Assembly: GCF_004348535.1 (NCBI RefSeq) | Contig: NZ_SMJX01000027.1 | Span: forward strand, 1 to 45,895 | Reading direction: 5' to 3' | Origin: Actinomadura sp. KC216 | GTDB lineage: Bacteria > Actinomycetota > Actinomycetes > Streptosporangiales > Streptosporangiaceae | DNA: 45,895 nucleotides | Shown here: positions 32,491 through 44,944 of the stretch, one piece after another | Position numbering within the stretch: the first letter of the stretch is position 1 | Layout of the letters: each line of letters begins with the position of its first letter | Notes under the pieces: generated by a model | The model's input: only the letters and a program-made list of their open reading frames with translations | Databases searched by the model: none | Told to the model about the DNA's origin: nothing | Position numbers and translations under genes: made by a program

Positions 32491-32736
32491 GTGACCATCG
32501 GTGGCAGCATCGCCCTGCTCATCATCGGCGCGATCCTGGCCTACGCGGTCAACTACGAACTCAGCGGCGTCGACATCAGGCTCGTCGGCGTGATCCTGAT
32601 GGTCGGCGGCCTGATCGGGCTCGTCATCGGCATCATCCGGATCGTCTCGGCCCGCCGCGCGGTCGAGCGCCGTCCCCCGCCGCACGTCCGCGAGGAGTAC
32701 TACGACGACTACGAGACCCGCCGCCGCCCCTACTGA
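32491..32736 (+). CDS. DUF6458-like small membrane protein
   Basis: 81 residues from a GTG at 32491 with GGAGG seven bases upstream. The pattern MTIGGSIALLIIGAILAYAV, then DIRLVGVILMVGGLIGLVIG matches the two-helix actinobacterial DUF6458 family, followed by a basic and Tyr-rich cytoplasmic tail (EEYYDDYETRRRPY). Members are widespread in actinomycetes with no known role. It is convergent with the GGDEF/EAL gene at 32756, 19 bases apart. Confidence 0.8.
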   Translation: MTIGGSIALLIIGAILAYAVNYELSGVDIRLVGVILMVGGLIGLVIGIIRIVSARRAVERRPPPHVREEYYDDYETRRRPY

Positions 32737-32755
32737 GCGGGTCGCCTGAGGGTTT

Positions 32756-34903
32756 TCACGCCGCTGGTTCCGGGGCGCGTTGCATGTGGCGACGGAGCCA
32801 GTCGGTGGCGGTCTCGGCGTCCATGGGGCGGCCGAAGTGCCAGCCCTGGGCGGCGTCGCAGCCCATCTCGCGGAGCATCCGGGCGGTGGCCGGGTCCTCG
32901 ACGCCCTCGGCGACGGAGCGCAGGCCGAGGGTGCGGACGAGGTCGACGATCGAGCGGACGATCACGGCGTCCTCGGTGGACTCGGCGAGCCGCCCGACGA
33001 ACGATGAGTCGATCTTGACCTCCTCGACCGGGAGGCGGTTGAGCCGGACGAGCGAGGAGTAGCCGGTGCCGAAGTCGTCCAGGCTGAGCGGGATGCCGAG
33101 TTCGGCGAGCGAGCCGACGGTGTCGGAGGCGTAGGCGGGCTCGTTCATCAGGATCCGCTCGGTGATCTCCAGCTGGAGGGCGGCGGCGGGCAGGCCGCGG
33201 GCGAGCAGGCCCTCCTCGATCGTCTCGGTGAGGCCGGTGTCGAACAGGTCGCGTCCGGAGGCGTTCACCGCGACCTGGACGGTGAGGTCCTCGCGCCACC
33301 AGGCGGCGGCCTGCGCGAGCGCAGCCGTGACGACGTGGTGGGTGATCGAGCGCATCAGGTACGTCTGCTCCGCGACCGACAGGAACGCCTCGGGTTCGAG
33401 GATGCCCTTGTCGGGGTGGCGCCAGCGCAGCAGCGCCTCCATGCCGACGAGATGGCCGTCCCTCAGCGACACCTTGGGCTGGTAGAACAGCTCCAGCTCG
33501 GAGCGGTCGATGGCGCGGCGCAGGTCGCCGAGCATGCTCAGCCGGGCCGGGGAGTTGCGGTCCTTGCGGGGCGAGTAGATCTCGACGCCGGAGCGGGCCT
33601 CCTTGGCGTTGTACATCGCGACGTCGGCGCGCTGCAGGAGCAGCTCGAAGTCGGGCGCGTGGTCGGGGAACAGCGCGATGCCGACGCTGCCCTCCAGGTC
33701 GAACGACATGCCGTCCAGCCGGACGGGTTCGCTGAGCGCGGCGCGCAGCCGGACGGCGACCTCGCGTGCGGCGGCCTCGTCCCGGACGGACGGCAGCAGC
33801 ACCGCGAACTCGTCGCCGCCGAGCCGGGCGACGAGGTCGCCGGGGCGGACGCTGTGCGTGAGGCGGTGCGCGACCAGCTGCAGGAGGCGGTCGCCGGTGG
33901 GGTGCCCGAGGGTGTCGTTGACCTCCTTGAACCGGTCGAGGTCGAGGAGGAACAGCCCGGCGCGGTGCTGCGGGTCGGCGGGCTTGCGCAGGCGCGGCCC
34001 GAAACCGGGCCGGGCCGCGAGCTTCCCGGCGGCGCCCTTCTTCGTGCCGCGTTTCTCCGTGTCGCGCTTCTCGGCGCCGCGGGCTTCGGCGAGGGCCTCC
34101 TCCGTCCGGACGATCAGGAGCTTGCGGTTGGGGAGGCCGGTGAGCCCGTCGTGCAGCGCCTGGTGCTCGCGCCGCACGGACACCGACGCGTTGAGGTACA
34201 CGGCGATGAACGGCAGGACGATCAGCGGCACGAACGCGGCGGACCGGTCCATGGCGACGACCATGAGCGGCGCCAGGCCGAGCAGCGCCAGGTGCACCAG
34301 GACCTGGTAGCCGAGGTCCCAGCGGAGCGCCTTGATCAGCGAGACCCGCTCGTGCAGCGCGACGGCGGAGCCGACGAGGGTGTCGTTGCAGATGAAGTAG
34401 ACGGTGCCGGCGAGGGCGATCGCGAGCAGGTCGGCGCCGTCGGGGACCCACAGGTTCGTGGGGGTGGCGAGGTTGCCGAACAGGGCGAGGACGAGCTGCG
34501 CGGCGGCGAGGCTGAGGGTGTACTGGGCGACGTTGAACGCGATGCGGTGCGGGGTGCGGCCGCGGAAGATCCCGCAGGTGATGACCGCGACGGCCTGCAG
34601 CGCGGCGGCGATCGGCAGCCCGGCGTACAGCAGCGCCGCGAAGGAGAAGGTGGTGGACGTCGTCGCGCCGTTGTTCTCGGTGGAGCCGGGCGTGATGATC
34701 GGCCGGAGCTCGCCGAAGATGATGAAGCAGCCGAGGATCCAGAACACGGGCGTGCTCGCGAGCGCGTCCAGGTCGTCGCCGGTCAGCCCGGAGAACGCGG
34801 CGGCGCCCGCGGCGACGCCGAGCAGGATGACGACGACGAAGTAGATCCACAACGGGGAGCCACGGCGCGGCGCCGTGTTCCGTGTGTTGTTCGGGTCCTT
34901 CAT
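32756..34903 (-). CDS. Membrane GGDEF-EAL cyclic di-GMP protein (RmdB-like position)
   Basis: 715 residues from the ATG at 34903 with GAGG upstream. Six or more transmembrane helices occupy about 15-230. The GGDEF domain (about 240-440) has HDGLTGLPNRKLL, LLDLDRFKEVNDTLGHPTGD and intact RLGGDEFAVL near 363. The EAL domain (about 455-700) has intact GMEALLRWRHP, AVNASGRDL, LEITERILM, SLDDFGTGYSSL, VKIDSSFVG and VAEGVED. A Lys/Arg/Glu-rich insert (about 272-315) with three five-residue repeats interrupts the early GGDEF fold. Its place beside ligA and gatCAB matches, from memory, the Streptomyces phosphodiesterase RmdB, so hydrolysis of c-di-GMP is likely its main activity. Confidence 0.93.
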   Translation of the reverse strand: MKDPNNTRNTAPRRGSPLWIYFVVVILLGVAAGAAAFSGLTGDDLDALASTPVFWILGCFIIFGELRPIITPGSTENNGATTSTTFSFAALLYAGLPIAAALQAVAVITCGIFRGRTPHRIAFNVAQYTLSLAAAQLVLALFGNLATPTNLWVPDGADLLAIALAGTVYFICNDTLVGSAVALHERVSLIKALRWDLGYQVLVHLALLGLAPLMVVAMDRSAAFVPLIVLPFIAVYLNASVSVRREHQALHDGLTGLPNRKLLIVRTEEALAEARGAEKRDTEKRGTKKGAAGKLAARPGFGPRLRKPADPQHRAGLFLLDLDRFKEVNDTLGHPTGDRLLQLVAHRLTHSVRPGDLVARLGGDEFAVLLPSVRDEAAAREVAVRLRAALSEPVRLDGMSFDLEGSVGIALFPDHAPDFELLLQRADVAMYNAKEARSGVEIYSPRKDRNSPARLSMLGDLRRAIDRSELELFYQPKVSLRDGHLVGMEALLRWRHPDKGILEPEAFLSVAEQTYLMRSITHHVVTAALAQAAAWWREDLTVQVAVNASGRDLFDTGLTETIEEGLLARGLPAAALQLEITERILMNEPAYASDTVGSLAELGIPLSLDDFGTGYSSLVRLNRLPVEEVKIDSSFVGRLAESTEDAVIVRSIVDLVRTLGLRSVAEGVEDPATARMLREMGCDAAQGWHFGRPMDAETATDWLRRHMQRAPEPAA
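34034..34078 (-). repeat. Three 15-bp tandem repeats within the GGDEF/EAL gene
   Basis: On the coding strand three imperfect 15-base units encode GAEKR, DTEKR and GTKKG. They form part of the charged insert in the GGDEF domain and look like recent slippage products. Confidence 0.6.
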
Positions 34904-35160
34904 CACATCCTCGGGGGGAGGTTGGGGGGTCGGCCCCCGGCACCGGACGTCCCCGACCTCGGGGGACGCCCCCCGGGTGTTTCGTCCGGAGATTCAGGTG
35001 TAGGTCGTGATGAGAGGGAGGGTACGGCCTTTGCTCAACTTCGCGAAACCATTTGGGTACGTTCCGTTATGCCCGACCCTGTCCCGCCACTCCCCGTTGG
35101 GTAGTTGAAGTGTACCCCTGAGTAACGCAATCCTGGTGGCAAGGGTTTGACCACGCGGCG
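34904..35160. other. 257-bp gap between ligA and the GGDEF/EAL gene
   Basis: The part from 34911 to 34979 is filled by G/C palindromes of the REP-like family. The rest (34980-35160) is AT-richer and probably contains the GGDEF/EAL promoter and the end of the ligA transcript. No ORF with a ribosome binding site was seen. Confidence 0.45.
34911..34979. repeat. REP-like G/C palindromes, copy 3 (double)
   Basis: Two palindromic blocks occur: TTGGGGGGTCGGCCCCCGG (34922-34940) and TCGGGGGACGCCCCCCGGG (34959-34977). Both follow the scheme G5-6, N2-4, C5-6 seen at 6433 and 18289. Confidence 0.45.
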
Positions 35161-38389
<3,229 letters not shown>

Positions 38390-38440
38390 AGGTGAAACCC
38401 TATCGGCGCGGCGATCACGTCCGCGCCGCCGCGCCCGCGG

Positions 38441-39517
38441 CTAGGCGGGGACGCGGGCGGTGTCGGCGATCGTCGCGGACGCGAGCACGCGGTCGCCGTC
38501 GTACAGGACGGCGGCCTGCCCCGCCGCGACGCCGCGGGCCGGGGCGGCCAGGCGGATGCGCAGCGCGTCGCCGTCCCGCTCGGCCGTGCAGGCGTGGACC
38601 TCGCCGTGCGCGCGGAGCTGGACCTCGCAGCCGAACGGCCCGGCCGGCGGCTCGCTCAGCCACACCGGGCGCTCGCCGGTGATCTCGTGGACGTCCAGCG
38701 AGTCGCGCGGCCCGACCGTGACCGTGTTCGTGACCGGGGAGATGTCCAGGACGTAGCGCGGACGCCCATCGGCCGCGGGCGTGCCGATCCGCAGCCCTTT
38801 GCGCTGCCCGATCGTGTACGCGTAGGCGCCGTCGTGCCGCCCGACCTCGTTGCCGTCGGTGTCGACGATCGGGCCGGGCGCCGTGCCGAGCCGCTCGGCG
38901 AGGAAGCCGCGCGTGTCCCCGTCGGCGATGAAGCAGATGTCGTGGCTGTCGGGCTTGTCGGCCACCTGGAGCCCGCGCCGCTCCGCCTCCCGCCGGATGT
39001 CGGCCTTGGAGGTGTCGCCGAGCGGGAACAGCGCGTGCGCGAGCTGCTCGGGCGTGCAGACGGCCAGGACGTACGACTGGTCCTTGCCCGCGTCGACGCC
39101 GCGGCGCAGGACGCCGCCGTCCAGCCGCGCGTAGTGGCCGGTGCAGACCGCGTCGAAGCCGAGCGCCCTGGCGCGGTCGAGCAGCGCCGCGAACTTGATC
39201 TTCTCGTTGCAGCGCAGGCACGGGTTCGGGGTGCGCCCGGCCGCGTACTCGCTGACGAAGTCCTCCACCACGTCCTGGTGGAAGCGCTCGGCGAGATCCC
39301 ACACGTAGAAGGGGATGCCGATCACGTCGGCGGCGCGGCGCGCGTCCCTCGAATCCTCGAGGGTGCAGCAGCCGCGGGCGCCCGTCCGGTACGACTGCGG
39401 ATTGCTGGACAGGGCCATGTGGACGCCGGTGACGTCGTGCCCGGCCTCGGCGGCGCGGGCGGCGGCCACGGCGGAGTCGACGCCGCCCGACATGGCGGCG
39501 AGTACGCGAAGAGCCAT
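38441..39517 (-). CDS. mnmA: tRNA-specific 2-thiouridylase
   Basis: 358 residues. It thiolates U34 of Lys, Glu and Gln tRNAs. The ATP pyrophosphatase loop is [12 protein letters not shown] (about 8-19). The catalytic Cys pair lies in [14 protein letters not shown] and in [28 protein letters not shown] and [10 protein letters not shown] are further family motifs, followed by a C-terminal beta-barrel domain. Sulfur is supplied by a cysteine desulfurase, one of which lies 3.4 kb upstream on the same strand. From memory these genes are closer together in other actinobacteria; here two other genes stand between them. Confidence 0.96.
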   Translation of the reverse strand: MALRVLAAMSGGVDSAVAAARAAEAGHDVTGVHMALSSNPQSYRTGARGCCTLEDSRDARRAADVIGIPFYVWDLAERFHQDVVEDFVSEYAAGRTPNPCLRCNEKIKFAALLDRARALGFDAVCTGHYARLDGGVLRRGVDAGKDQSYVLAVCTPEQLAHALFPLGDTSKADIRREAERRGLQVADKPDSHDICFIADGDTRGFLAERLGTAPGPIVDTDGNEVGRHDGAYAYTIGQRKGLRIGTPAADGRPRYVLDISPVTNTVTVGPRDSLDVHEITGERPVWLSEPPAGPFGCEVQLRAHGEVHACTAERDGDALRIRLAAPARGVAAGQAAVLYDGDRVLASATIADTARVPA

Positions 39518-39744
39518 AACCCTTCGAGGGTACGCGCCGCGGGCCCCTCGCCCGCCATCATTTCCCGTCCGGCCGGGCGCCGACGCGAAGGTCGGCGCCT
39601 CACGTAGGGTTTACGGGACGGGCATGGCCTCGCCGGACCCCCCGGCCGAGCCCCGCGCCATCCCGGACGCATCCTCCAGCGACCTCATCGGCCCCGGTCA
39701 TGAGGCGGTTCGGCCGCTTGACCACGACAAGGAAGAGACGACAG

Positions 39745-40821
39745 TTGGGAATCTTCCGTCGTCCGCGCGACGCGTCCGCCGTGACGCCGCCCGCGATCAG
39801 CGAGTTCTGGGAGTGGTGGGCGCAGGCCCGCCCGACGATCGAGGCGTCCCTGGCCGCCGGGCCCGACCAGCCCGAGGGCGAGACGCCCGGCGAGGGGCTG
39901 TCCGCGGACGCGATCGAGGAGCTGTCCCGGCGCGTCCACAAGATCCACCCGGGGCTGCTGTGGGAGATCGGCGGCGCGGAGGACCGGGCCCCGTCCCTCA
40001 CCGTGACCGGCGGCGGGAACCCCGAGCTGCGCGGCGTCACCGAGCGGTGGGTGCGCGCGGCGCCGTCCGGGGCGGCGGCGGGCGGCTGGCGGTTCCACCC
40101 GGCGCGGCAACCCGACCCGGAGATGCTCGGGCAGGACCTCGTCCTCGGCGACCACGAGTTCGATCTGGAGTACGTCCGGCTCGGCATGCGCGCCGACGCC
40201 GGGCGCGCCCGCGTGCACCTCACCGCCTACCACCCCGACTTCCTGTTCGTCGCGGAGGAGCAGCAGATCCAGGTCGCGATGAACGTCCTGCACTGGGCGC
40301 TCGGCGAGGACGACGTCGCCCGCTGGGTCGGCGAGGTCACGATCGCGACGGAGTCGCCGATCGACGCGCTGCCCCCGTCGATGCTGCCGTCGGTCATCGA
40401 GCAGGTCGCCGAGCCGTTCGGCGAGCCCACCTGGCTGACCGGCGAGGGCCGCACCCCGCGCGGCCATCCCGCCCGCCTCGGCGCCCGGTTCCCGCTGCAC
40501 CGGCAGGACTACCCGCTCTGCGACCTGCACGTGGCGATCTCCGTCCCGTACGCCAACAGCAACCCCGACCGGCTGCCCGTCGAACCGTCGTCGGGCGCGC
40601 TGCGCGCGTTCGAGAAGAAGCTCGCCAAGCTCGGCGACCGCGCCGTGCTGGCCGTCCGCGAGACCGGCGACGGCCTGCGCGTCTTCCACCTCTACGCCGA
40701 CCCCGACTCCGGCGTCATCTCCGAACTCGACCAGCTCGCCGCCGCTTGGTCGGAGGGCAAGGCGAAGGTCGCCTCCACCAGCGACCCCGGCTGGAAGGCC
40801 CTGATGCCCTACCAGCCGTGA
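39745..40821 (+). CDS. Conserved hypothetical soluble protein
   Basis: 358 residues from a TTG at 39745 (MGIFRRPRDASA), chosen because GGAAGAG lies seven bases upstream; the longer frame has a basic, unlikely N-terminus. The sequence is soluble, with ISEFWEWWAQARPTIEASL, ELSRRVHKIHPGLLWEIGG, GGNPELRGVTERWVRAAP, HEFDLEYVRLGMRAD and a C-terminal RVFHLYADPDSG. No catalytic motif is evident. It resembles widespread actinobacterial proteins of unknown function (possibly DUF695-related, low certainty). It overlaps the convergent DUF1206 gene by 13 bases. Confidence 0.75.
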   Translation: MGIFRRPRDASAVTPPAISEFWEWWAQARPTIEASLAAGPDQPEGETPGEGLSADAIEELSRRVHKIHPGLLWEIGGAEDRAPSLTVTGGGNPELRGVTERWVRAAPSGAAAGGWRFHPARQPDPEMLGQDLVLGDHEFDLEYVRLGMRADAGRARVHLTAYHPDFLFVAEEQQIQVAMNVLHWALGEDDVARWVGEVTIATESPIDALPPSMLPSVIEQVAEPFGEPTWLTGEGRTPRGHPARLGARFPLHRQDYPLCDLHVAISVPYANSNPDRLPVEPSSGALRAFEKKLAKLGDRAVLAVRETGDGLRVFHLYADPDSGVISELDQLAAAWSEGKAKVASTSDPGWKALMPYQP

Positions 40822-41663
40822 CCGCCCGGGCGGGTCGGCTTCGTCGAGTCGACCTTGCGGTAGCGGGACTCGAAAAGGCTGTAGACGCCGAAGGTGAGGA
40901 CGCCCAGCGCGACCGCGGCGAGGCCCCACGCTCCGGCGGGGGTGGCGGCGAACTCGCGGAGCGTGCCGTCCAGGCCCCGGGCCTTGTCCGGCTGGAAGGT
41001 GACGGCCGCGTAGGCGAGGAAGGCGCCCACGGCGGCGCCGACCAGGCCGCGGGCGATGTTGCCGACGATCCCGAACGGCTGGACGGCGCGGCGCGCGAGG
41101 CGGCCCATCCGCGCGTCGCTGAGCTCGTCCATGAACGTGCGGCGGGCCGCGTTGACGATCACGACGCCGGCCCACGCCACGAAGCAGGCGGCGATCGCCA
41201 GGACGAGCCAGCGTCCGCCGGGCTCTCCCATCAGCCGCGCGGTAATGGACTTCGACTGCTGGTCGCTGGACTGCCCCTGGTAGCCGAGCAGGAACGCGAG
41301 GGTGGCGGCGCAACCGGCCGTGTAGACGACGCCGCGTCCGGCGGAGCCGAGGCGCGAGGTGGGTTTGTCGCCGTCCGGCATGGGACGACCGAACAGGGCC
41401 TCCGCGAACTGCCAGAGCGCCAGGGCGGCAAAGCCGGCCGCCATCAGCCCGAGGACGACCGGGCCGCCGGGCTGGTCGGCGACGACCTGCAGCGCGCCCT
41501 TCCGGTCGGCCTCCCGCCCGCCCCCGCCGAAGGCGACCTGCAGGGCCAGCCATCCGACGAGGAGGTAGAGGACGCCGCGCGCGACCAGCCCCGCGCGGGA
41601 CATGCCATGAAACCAGGGGTGTCCCGCCGCCCGTTCGATTCCGTCGCTCACATCCGTCGCCAC
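40809..41663 (-). CDS. DUF1206 membrane protein
   Basis: About 284 residues; the start is uncertain (GTG at 41663 here, TTG at 41696 or GTG at 41651 possible). It has six transmembrane helices in three similar pairs: MSRAGLVARGVLYLLVGWLA, LGSAGRGVVYTAGCAATLAF and FGIVGNIARGLVGAAVGAFL open successive repeats, which is the DUF1206 pattern. Linkers contain DRKGALQVVADQPGGPVVLG and KARGLDGTLREFAATPAGAW. Function unknown; a membrane stress role has been suggested for such proteins only by context. It ends inside the last codons of the convergent gene. Confidence 0.85.
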   Translation of the reverse strand: MATDVSDGIERAAGHPWFHGMSRAGLVARGVLYLLVGWLALQVAFGGGGREADRKGALQVVADQPGGPVVLGLMAAGFAALALWQFAEALFGRPMPDGDKPTSRLGSAGRGVVYTAGCAATLAFLLGYQGQSSDQQSKSITARLMGEPGGRWLVLAIAACFVAWAGVVIVNAARRTFMDELSDARMGRLARRAVQPFGIVGNIARGLVGAAVGAFLAYAAVTFQPDKARGLDGTLREFAATPAGAWGLAAVALGVLTFGVYSLFESRYRKVDSTKPTRPGGHGW

Positions 41664-41721
41664 GGGCGGGCTCGTCCCCGTTAAAGGAACGGTCAAACTC
41701 CGGCGGTCGAACTCCGGCGGC

Positions 41722-42915
41722 TCAGCTGAAGCCGGCTTGGCGGGCGCGTTCCACGGCGGGGCCTATGGCGTCGGCCAGGGCCTTGACGTCGTCGTCCGTG
41801 GAGGTGTGGCCGAGGGTGAAGCGCAGGGAGCCGCGGGCGTGTTCGCTGGTGGAGCCCATCGCGGTCAGGACGTGGCTCGGCTGGGAGACGCCCGCGGAGC
41901 AGGCCGAGCCGGTGGAGCAGGCGATGCCGCGCGCGTCCAGCAGCATGAGCAGCGCGTCGCCCTCGCAGCCGGGGAAGGAGAAGTGCGCGTTGCCGGGGAG
42001 GCGGCCCGCCGGGTCGCCGTTGAGGACCGCGTCGGGCACGACGGCGCGGACCGCGTCGATGAGCCGGTCGCGCAGCTCGGTGAGGCGGCGCACCTCGGCG
42101 TCCCGGCGCGCCGCCATGGTCTGGACGGCGGCGGCGAACCCGGCGATGGCGGGCGTGTCGAGCGTCCCGGACCGGACGTCGCGCTCCTGGCCGCCGCCGT
42201 GCATCAGCGGCACCGGGTCGAGGAGGACGGGCGGCTTGGGCTTGGCGAGCAGCAGCGCCCCGACGCCGATGGGGCCGCCGAGCTTGTGCCCGGTGATCGT
42301 GAGCGCCTGCGCGCCGCTCGCCGCGAACGAGACGGGCAGCGTCCCGGCGGCCTGGACGGCGTCGGTGTGCAGGGGGACGCCGTGCTCGCGCGCGACGGCG
42401 GACAGCTCGGCGATCGGCTGGACTGTGCCGACCTCGTTGTTGGCCCACATGACGCTCGCGAGCGCCACGTCGCCGCCGTCGCCGTCGCCGCTGTCGGCGA
42501 GCGCGTCGCGGAGGGCCTCGGGAAGGACGCGTCCGGCGGCGTCCACTGGGATCCAGGCGATGCGGGCGCCCTCGTGGTCGGCGAGCCACTGGACCGCGTC
42601 CAGGACGGCGTGGTGCTCGACGGCGCTCGCCAGCACGCGGGTGCGGGCCGGGTCGGCGGCGCGGCGGGCCCAGTAGAGGCCCTTGACCGCGAGGTTGTCG
42701 GCCTCGGTGCCGCCGGAGGTGAACACGACCTCGCTCGGGCGGGCGCCGAACGCCTCCGCGATGATCTCGCGGGACTCCTCCACGACCCGGCGGGCGCGGC
42801 GTCCCGCCGCGTGCAGCGAGGACGGGTTCCCGATCTCGCGCAGCTCCGCCGTCATCGCCTCGATGGCCTCGGGCAGCATCGGGGTGGTCGCCGCATGGTC
42901 GAGGTAGGTCACCAC
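41722..42915 (-). CDS. Cysteine desulfurase (NifS/IscS family)
   Basis: 397 residues from a GTG at 42915. It releases sulfur from cysteine as an enzyme-bound persulfide for thio-modification (likely MnmA) and Fe-S assembly. It has [18 protein letters not shown] at the N-terminus, [23 protein letters not shown], the PLP lysine in [12 protein letters not shown] (about residue 210), and the catalytic Cys loop [20 protein letters not shown] (about 320-340). DSGDGDGGD is a small acidic insert. No strong ribosome binding site is seen; another GTG three bases on is possible. It is divergent from the TetR gene. Confidence 0.95.
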   Translation of the reverse strand: MVTYLDHAATTPMLPEAIEAMTAELREIGNPSSLHAAGRRARRVVEESREIIAEAFGARPSEVVFTSGGTEADNLAVKGLYWARRAADPARTRVLASAVEHHAVLDAVQWLADHEGARIAWIPVDAAGRVLPEALRDALADSGDGDGGDVALASVMWANNEVGTVQPIAELSAVAREHGVPLHTDAVQAAGTLPVSFAASGAQALTITGHKLGGPIGVGALLLAKPKPPVLLDPVPLMHGGGQERDVRSGTLDTPAIAGFAAAVQTMAARRDAEVRRLTELRDRLIDAVRAVVPDAVLNGDPAGRLPGNAHFSFPGCEGDALLMLLDARGIACSTGSACSAGVSQPSHVLTAMGSTSEHARGSLRFTLGHTSTDDDVKALADAIGPAVERARQAGFS

Positions 42916-43016
42916 GCGGACAACAGTATCCGCGTGGGGGTTGTTCCTCCTCGGGCGCCCTGCCGGCAGGGGCGTCCGTAACCGGGAATACGGGCGACCG
43001 AGGGCCGGTTGAGGGG

Positions 43017-43038
43017 CTGTACCGTCCAGCCGGTACAG
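43017..43038. promoter_or_regulatory. TetR-type operator
   Basis: Inverted repeat CTGTACCG-N6-CGGTACAG with perfect eight-base arms ends ten bases before the TetR start codon. It probably binds the TetR product to control itself and the MFS gene. Confidence 0.75.
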
Positions 43039-43048
43039 TGAGATCACC

Positions 43049-43582
43049 ATGATGAAGGAAGCCCTCCTCGACGCCGCCGAAGCCGTCCTCTCCGAGCAGG
43101 GGACGCAGGCGCTGACGCTCACCGCGGTCGCGGACCGCGCCGGCGTCAGCAAGGGCGGGCTGCTCTACCACTTCCCCACCAAGGAGGCGCTCGTCCGGGC
43201 CATGGTGGCGCGGGTCATCGACGAGTTCGACGACCTGATCGCCTCCTACCTCGGCTCCTACGGGGACGGCGCGCCGGGCGCCTACACCCGTGCCTACGTC
43301 GAGGCGACGTTCGAGATCCTGACCGGGGAGGCCCGCGCCTACCGCCGGTGGTCGGCCATCACGGCCGCCGCGGCGGACCCGGAGCAGGCCGAGCCGCTCA
43401 ACGAGGCGATGCGGCGCTGGCACGGGCGCGCCCCCGCCGACGACCCCGATCCCGGCATCGCGATGATCGTCCGGCTGGCGGCCGAGGGGCTCTGGGAAGT
43501 GGTCAGCCACGACCCCGGGCTCTACGGCCCGGAGCAGCTCGAAGAGCTGCGGCGGCGGCTCCTGGGCCTGCTGGAGCGATGA
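43049..43582 (+). CDS. TetR-family transcriptional regulator
   Basis: 177 residues. The N-terminal HTH (about 1-50; [40 protein letters not shown]) is canonical. The C-terminal ligand domain contains [20 protein letters not shown] and ends in [14 protein letters not shown]. The start is the first of two ATGs (43049/43052). It is followed after 75 bases by an MFS transporter on the same strand and preceded by a palindromic operator, so it most likely represses itself and the transporter until a small molecule binds. Confidence 0.93.
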   Translation: MMKEALLDAAEAVLSEQGTQALTLTAVADRAGVSKGGLLYHFPTKEALVRAMVARVIDEFDDLIASYLGSYGDGAPGAYTRAYVEATFEILTGEARAYRRWSAITAAAADPEQAEPLNEAMRRWHGRAPADDPDPGIAMIVRLAAEGLWEVVSHDPGLYGPEQLEELRRRLLGLLER

Positions 43583-43657
43583 CGCCGGACGGCACCGGCC
43601 GTCCATCTGCCCGAACGCGTTATGGAGCGTTCCACGAGTCTGTGAAAGAGGTGACCC

Positions 43658-44875
43658 ATGCTGTTCCGTGCCCGGTCGGGAACGTTCCTGACCTTCGCGC
43701 TGGCCGGCCTGCTGACCGGGGTGTGGGTGGCCCGCATGCCCGCCCTGGCCGCGAAGTTCGGGACGAACGAGGCCGAGATCGGCGTTGTCGTCCTCGTCTG
43801 GGGGCTCGGCGCGATCGTGGCCATGCAGGCGCTGCGCGGCGTGATGGCCCGCGCCGGGAGCCGCGCCGCGCTGCGGGTCGCGCTGCCGCTGACGGCGCTG
43901 TCGTACGCGGCCGTCGCGCTCGCGCCCACCTACGGCGTGCTGCTCGCCGCCGTGGTGCTGTTCGGCATGACGTTCGGGATCACCGACATCGCGATGAACG
44001 CGCAGGGCAGCGTGGTCGAGCAGGCGCACCGGCGGTCGATCATGAGCGGCATGCACGCCGGGTGGTGCGTCGGCGCGCTGAGCGGCGGGGTGTTCGGCGT
44101 GGTCAGCGCGGCGGCCGGGCTCGGGTTCACCGCGACCGTCCTCGCCACCGCGCTGCTGGCGCTGCCCGCCGGGCTCGCGCTCGGCCGCACCTACCTGCCC
44201 GACCCGCCGACCCCGGCCGCGTCCGGGACGGGACGCAGGGCCCGCCGCCTGCCGCCCGCCGTGTACCTGATCGGCGTGCTGGCGTTCATCGCCTTCATGA
44301 CCGAGGGCTCGATCGCCGACTGGAGCGGGCTGCTGCTGCACGACGAGATGGGCGCGACCGAGGCCGTCGCCGCGGCCGGGTACCCGATGTTCGAGCTGGC
44401 GATGCTGCTCGGACGGCTCGTCGGCGACCGCGTCCGGACGCGGCTCGGCACCCGCCGGCTGCTGGTCGGGGCGGGACTCGGCACCGCGCTCGGCATGACC
44501 GTCGTGGTGCTGGCGCCCGCGCCGCCGGTCGCGATCGCCGGGTTCTTCGTGACGGGCCTGGTGGTCTGCACGGTCGTCCCGACGACGATCTCGCTGGCCG
44601 GGACGGCGGCTCCGGACCGTCCGGCGGCGGCCGTCGCGCAGGTCGGCGCGATGGGCTACGGCGGGCTGCTGCTCGGCCCGGTCGTGGTCGGGTTCCTGTC
44701 GGACGCGACGTCCCTGCGCGTGGGCGTCGGGACCGTGGTCGTGCTGGCGCTGCTCATCGCGGCGGGTGCCCGCTTCGTCCCGCTGCGCACCGACAGCGAC
44801 GTCGCCGCGCCCGCGAGCGTCCCGGCGGAAGCCGGCGCCCCGGCGGACGCGGCGCCGGAGCCCGTCGCGGCCTGA
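43658..44875 (+). CDS. MFS transporter (YbjJ-like)
   Basis: 405 residues from the ATG at 43658, with GAGGTG five bases upstream. Twelve hydrophobic helices; the first half has FALAGLLTGVWVARMPALAA, EIGVVVLVWGLGAIVAMQAL and the ITDIAMNAQGSVVEQ...MSGMHAGWCVGALSGG motif typical of the YbjJ/fucose-permease-like group. The second half begins PPAVYLIGVLAFIAFMTEG. The C-terminal tail is a low-complexity Ala/Pro stretch. The group is thought to export small compounds, but the substrate is unknown; control by the adjacent TetR gene is likely. Confidence 0.9.
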   Translation: MLFRARSGTFLTFALAGLLTGVWVARMPALAAKFGTNEAEIGVVVLVWGLGAIVAMQALRGVMARAGSRAALRVALPLTALSYAAVALAPTYGVLLAAVVLFGMTFGITDIAMNAQGSVVEQAHRRSIMSGMHAGWCVGALSGGVFGVVSAAAGLGFTATVLATALLALPAGLALGRTYLPDPPTPAASGTGRRARRLPPAVYLIGVLAFIAFMTEGSIADWSGLLLHDEMGATEAVAAAGYPMFELAMLLGRLVGDRVRTRLGTRRLLVGAGLGTALGMTVVVLAPAPPVAIAGFFVTGLVVCTVVPTTISLAGTAAPDRPAAAVAQVGAMGYGGLLLGPVVVGFLSDATSLRVGVGTVVVLALLIAAGARFVPLRTDSDVAAPASVPAEAGAPADAAPEPVAA

Positions 44876-44944
44876 CCCTTTCTGGTCCGCCGCGCGATCC
44901 GATATAACCCCATCGGTGTTCTTTCCTGGTAATGGGGGCGGTGC

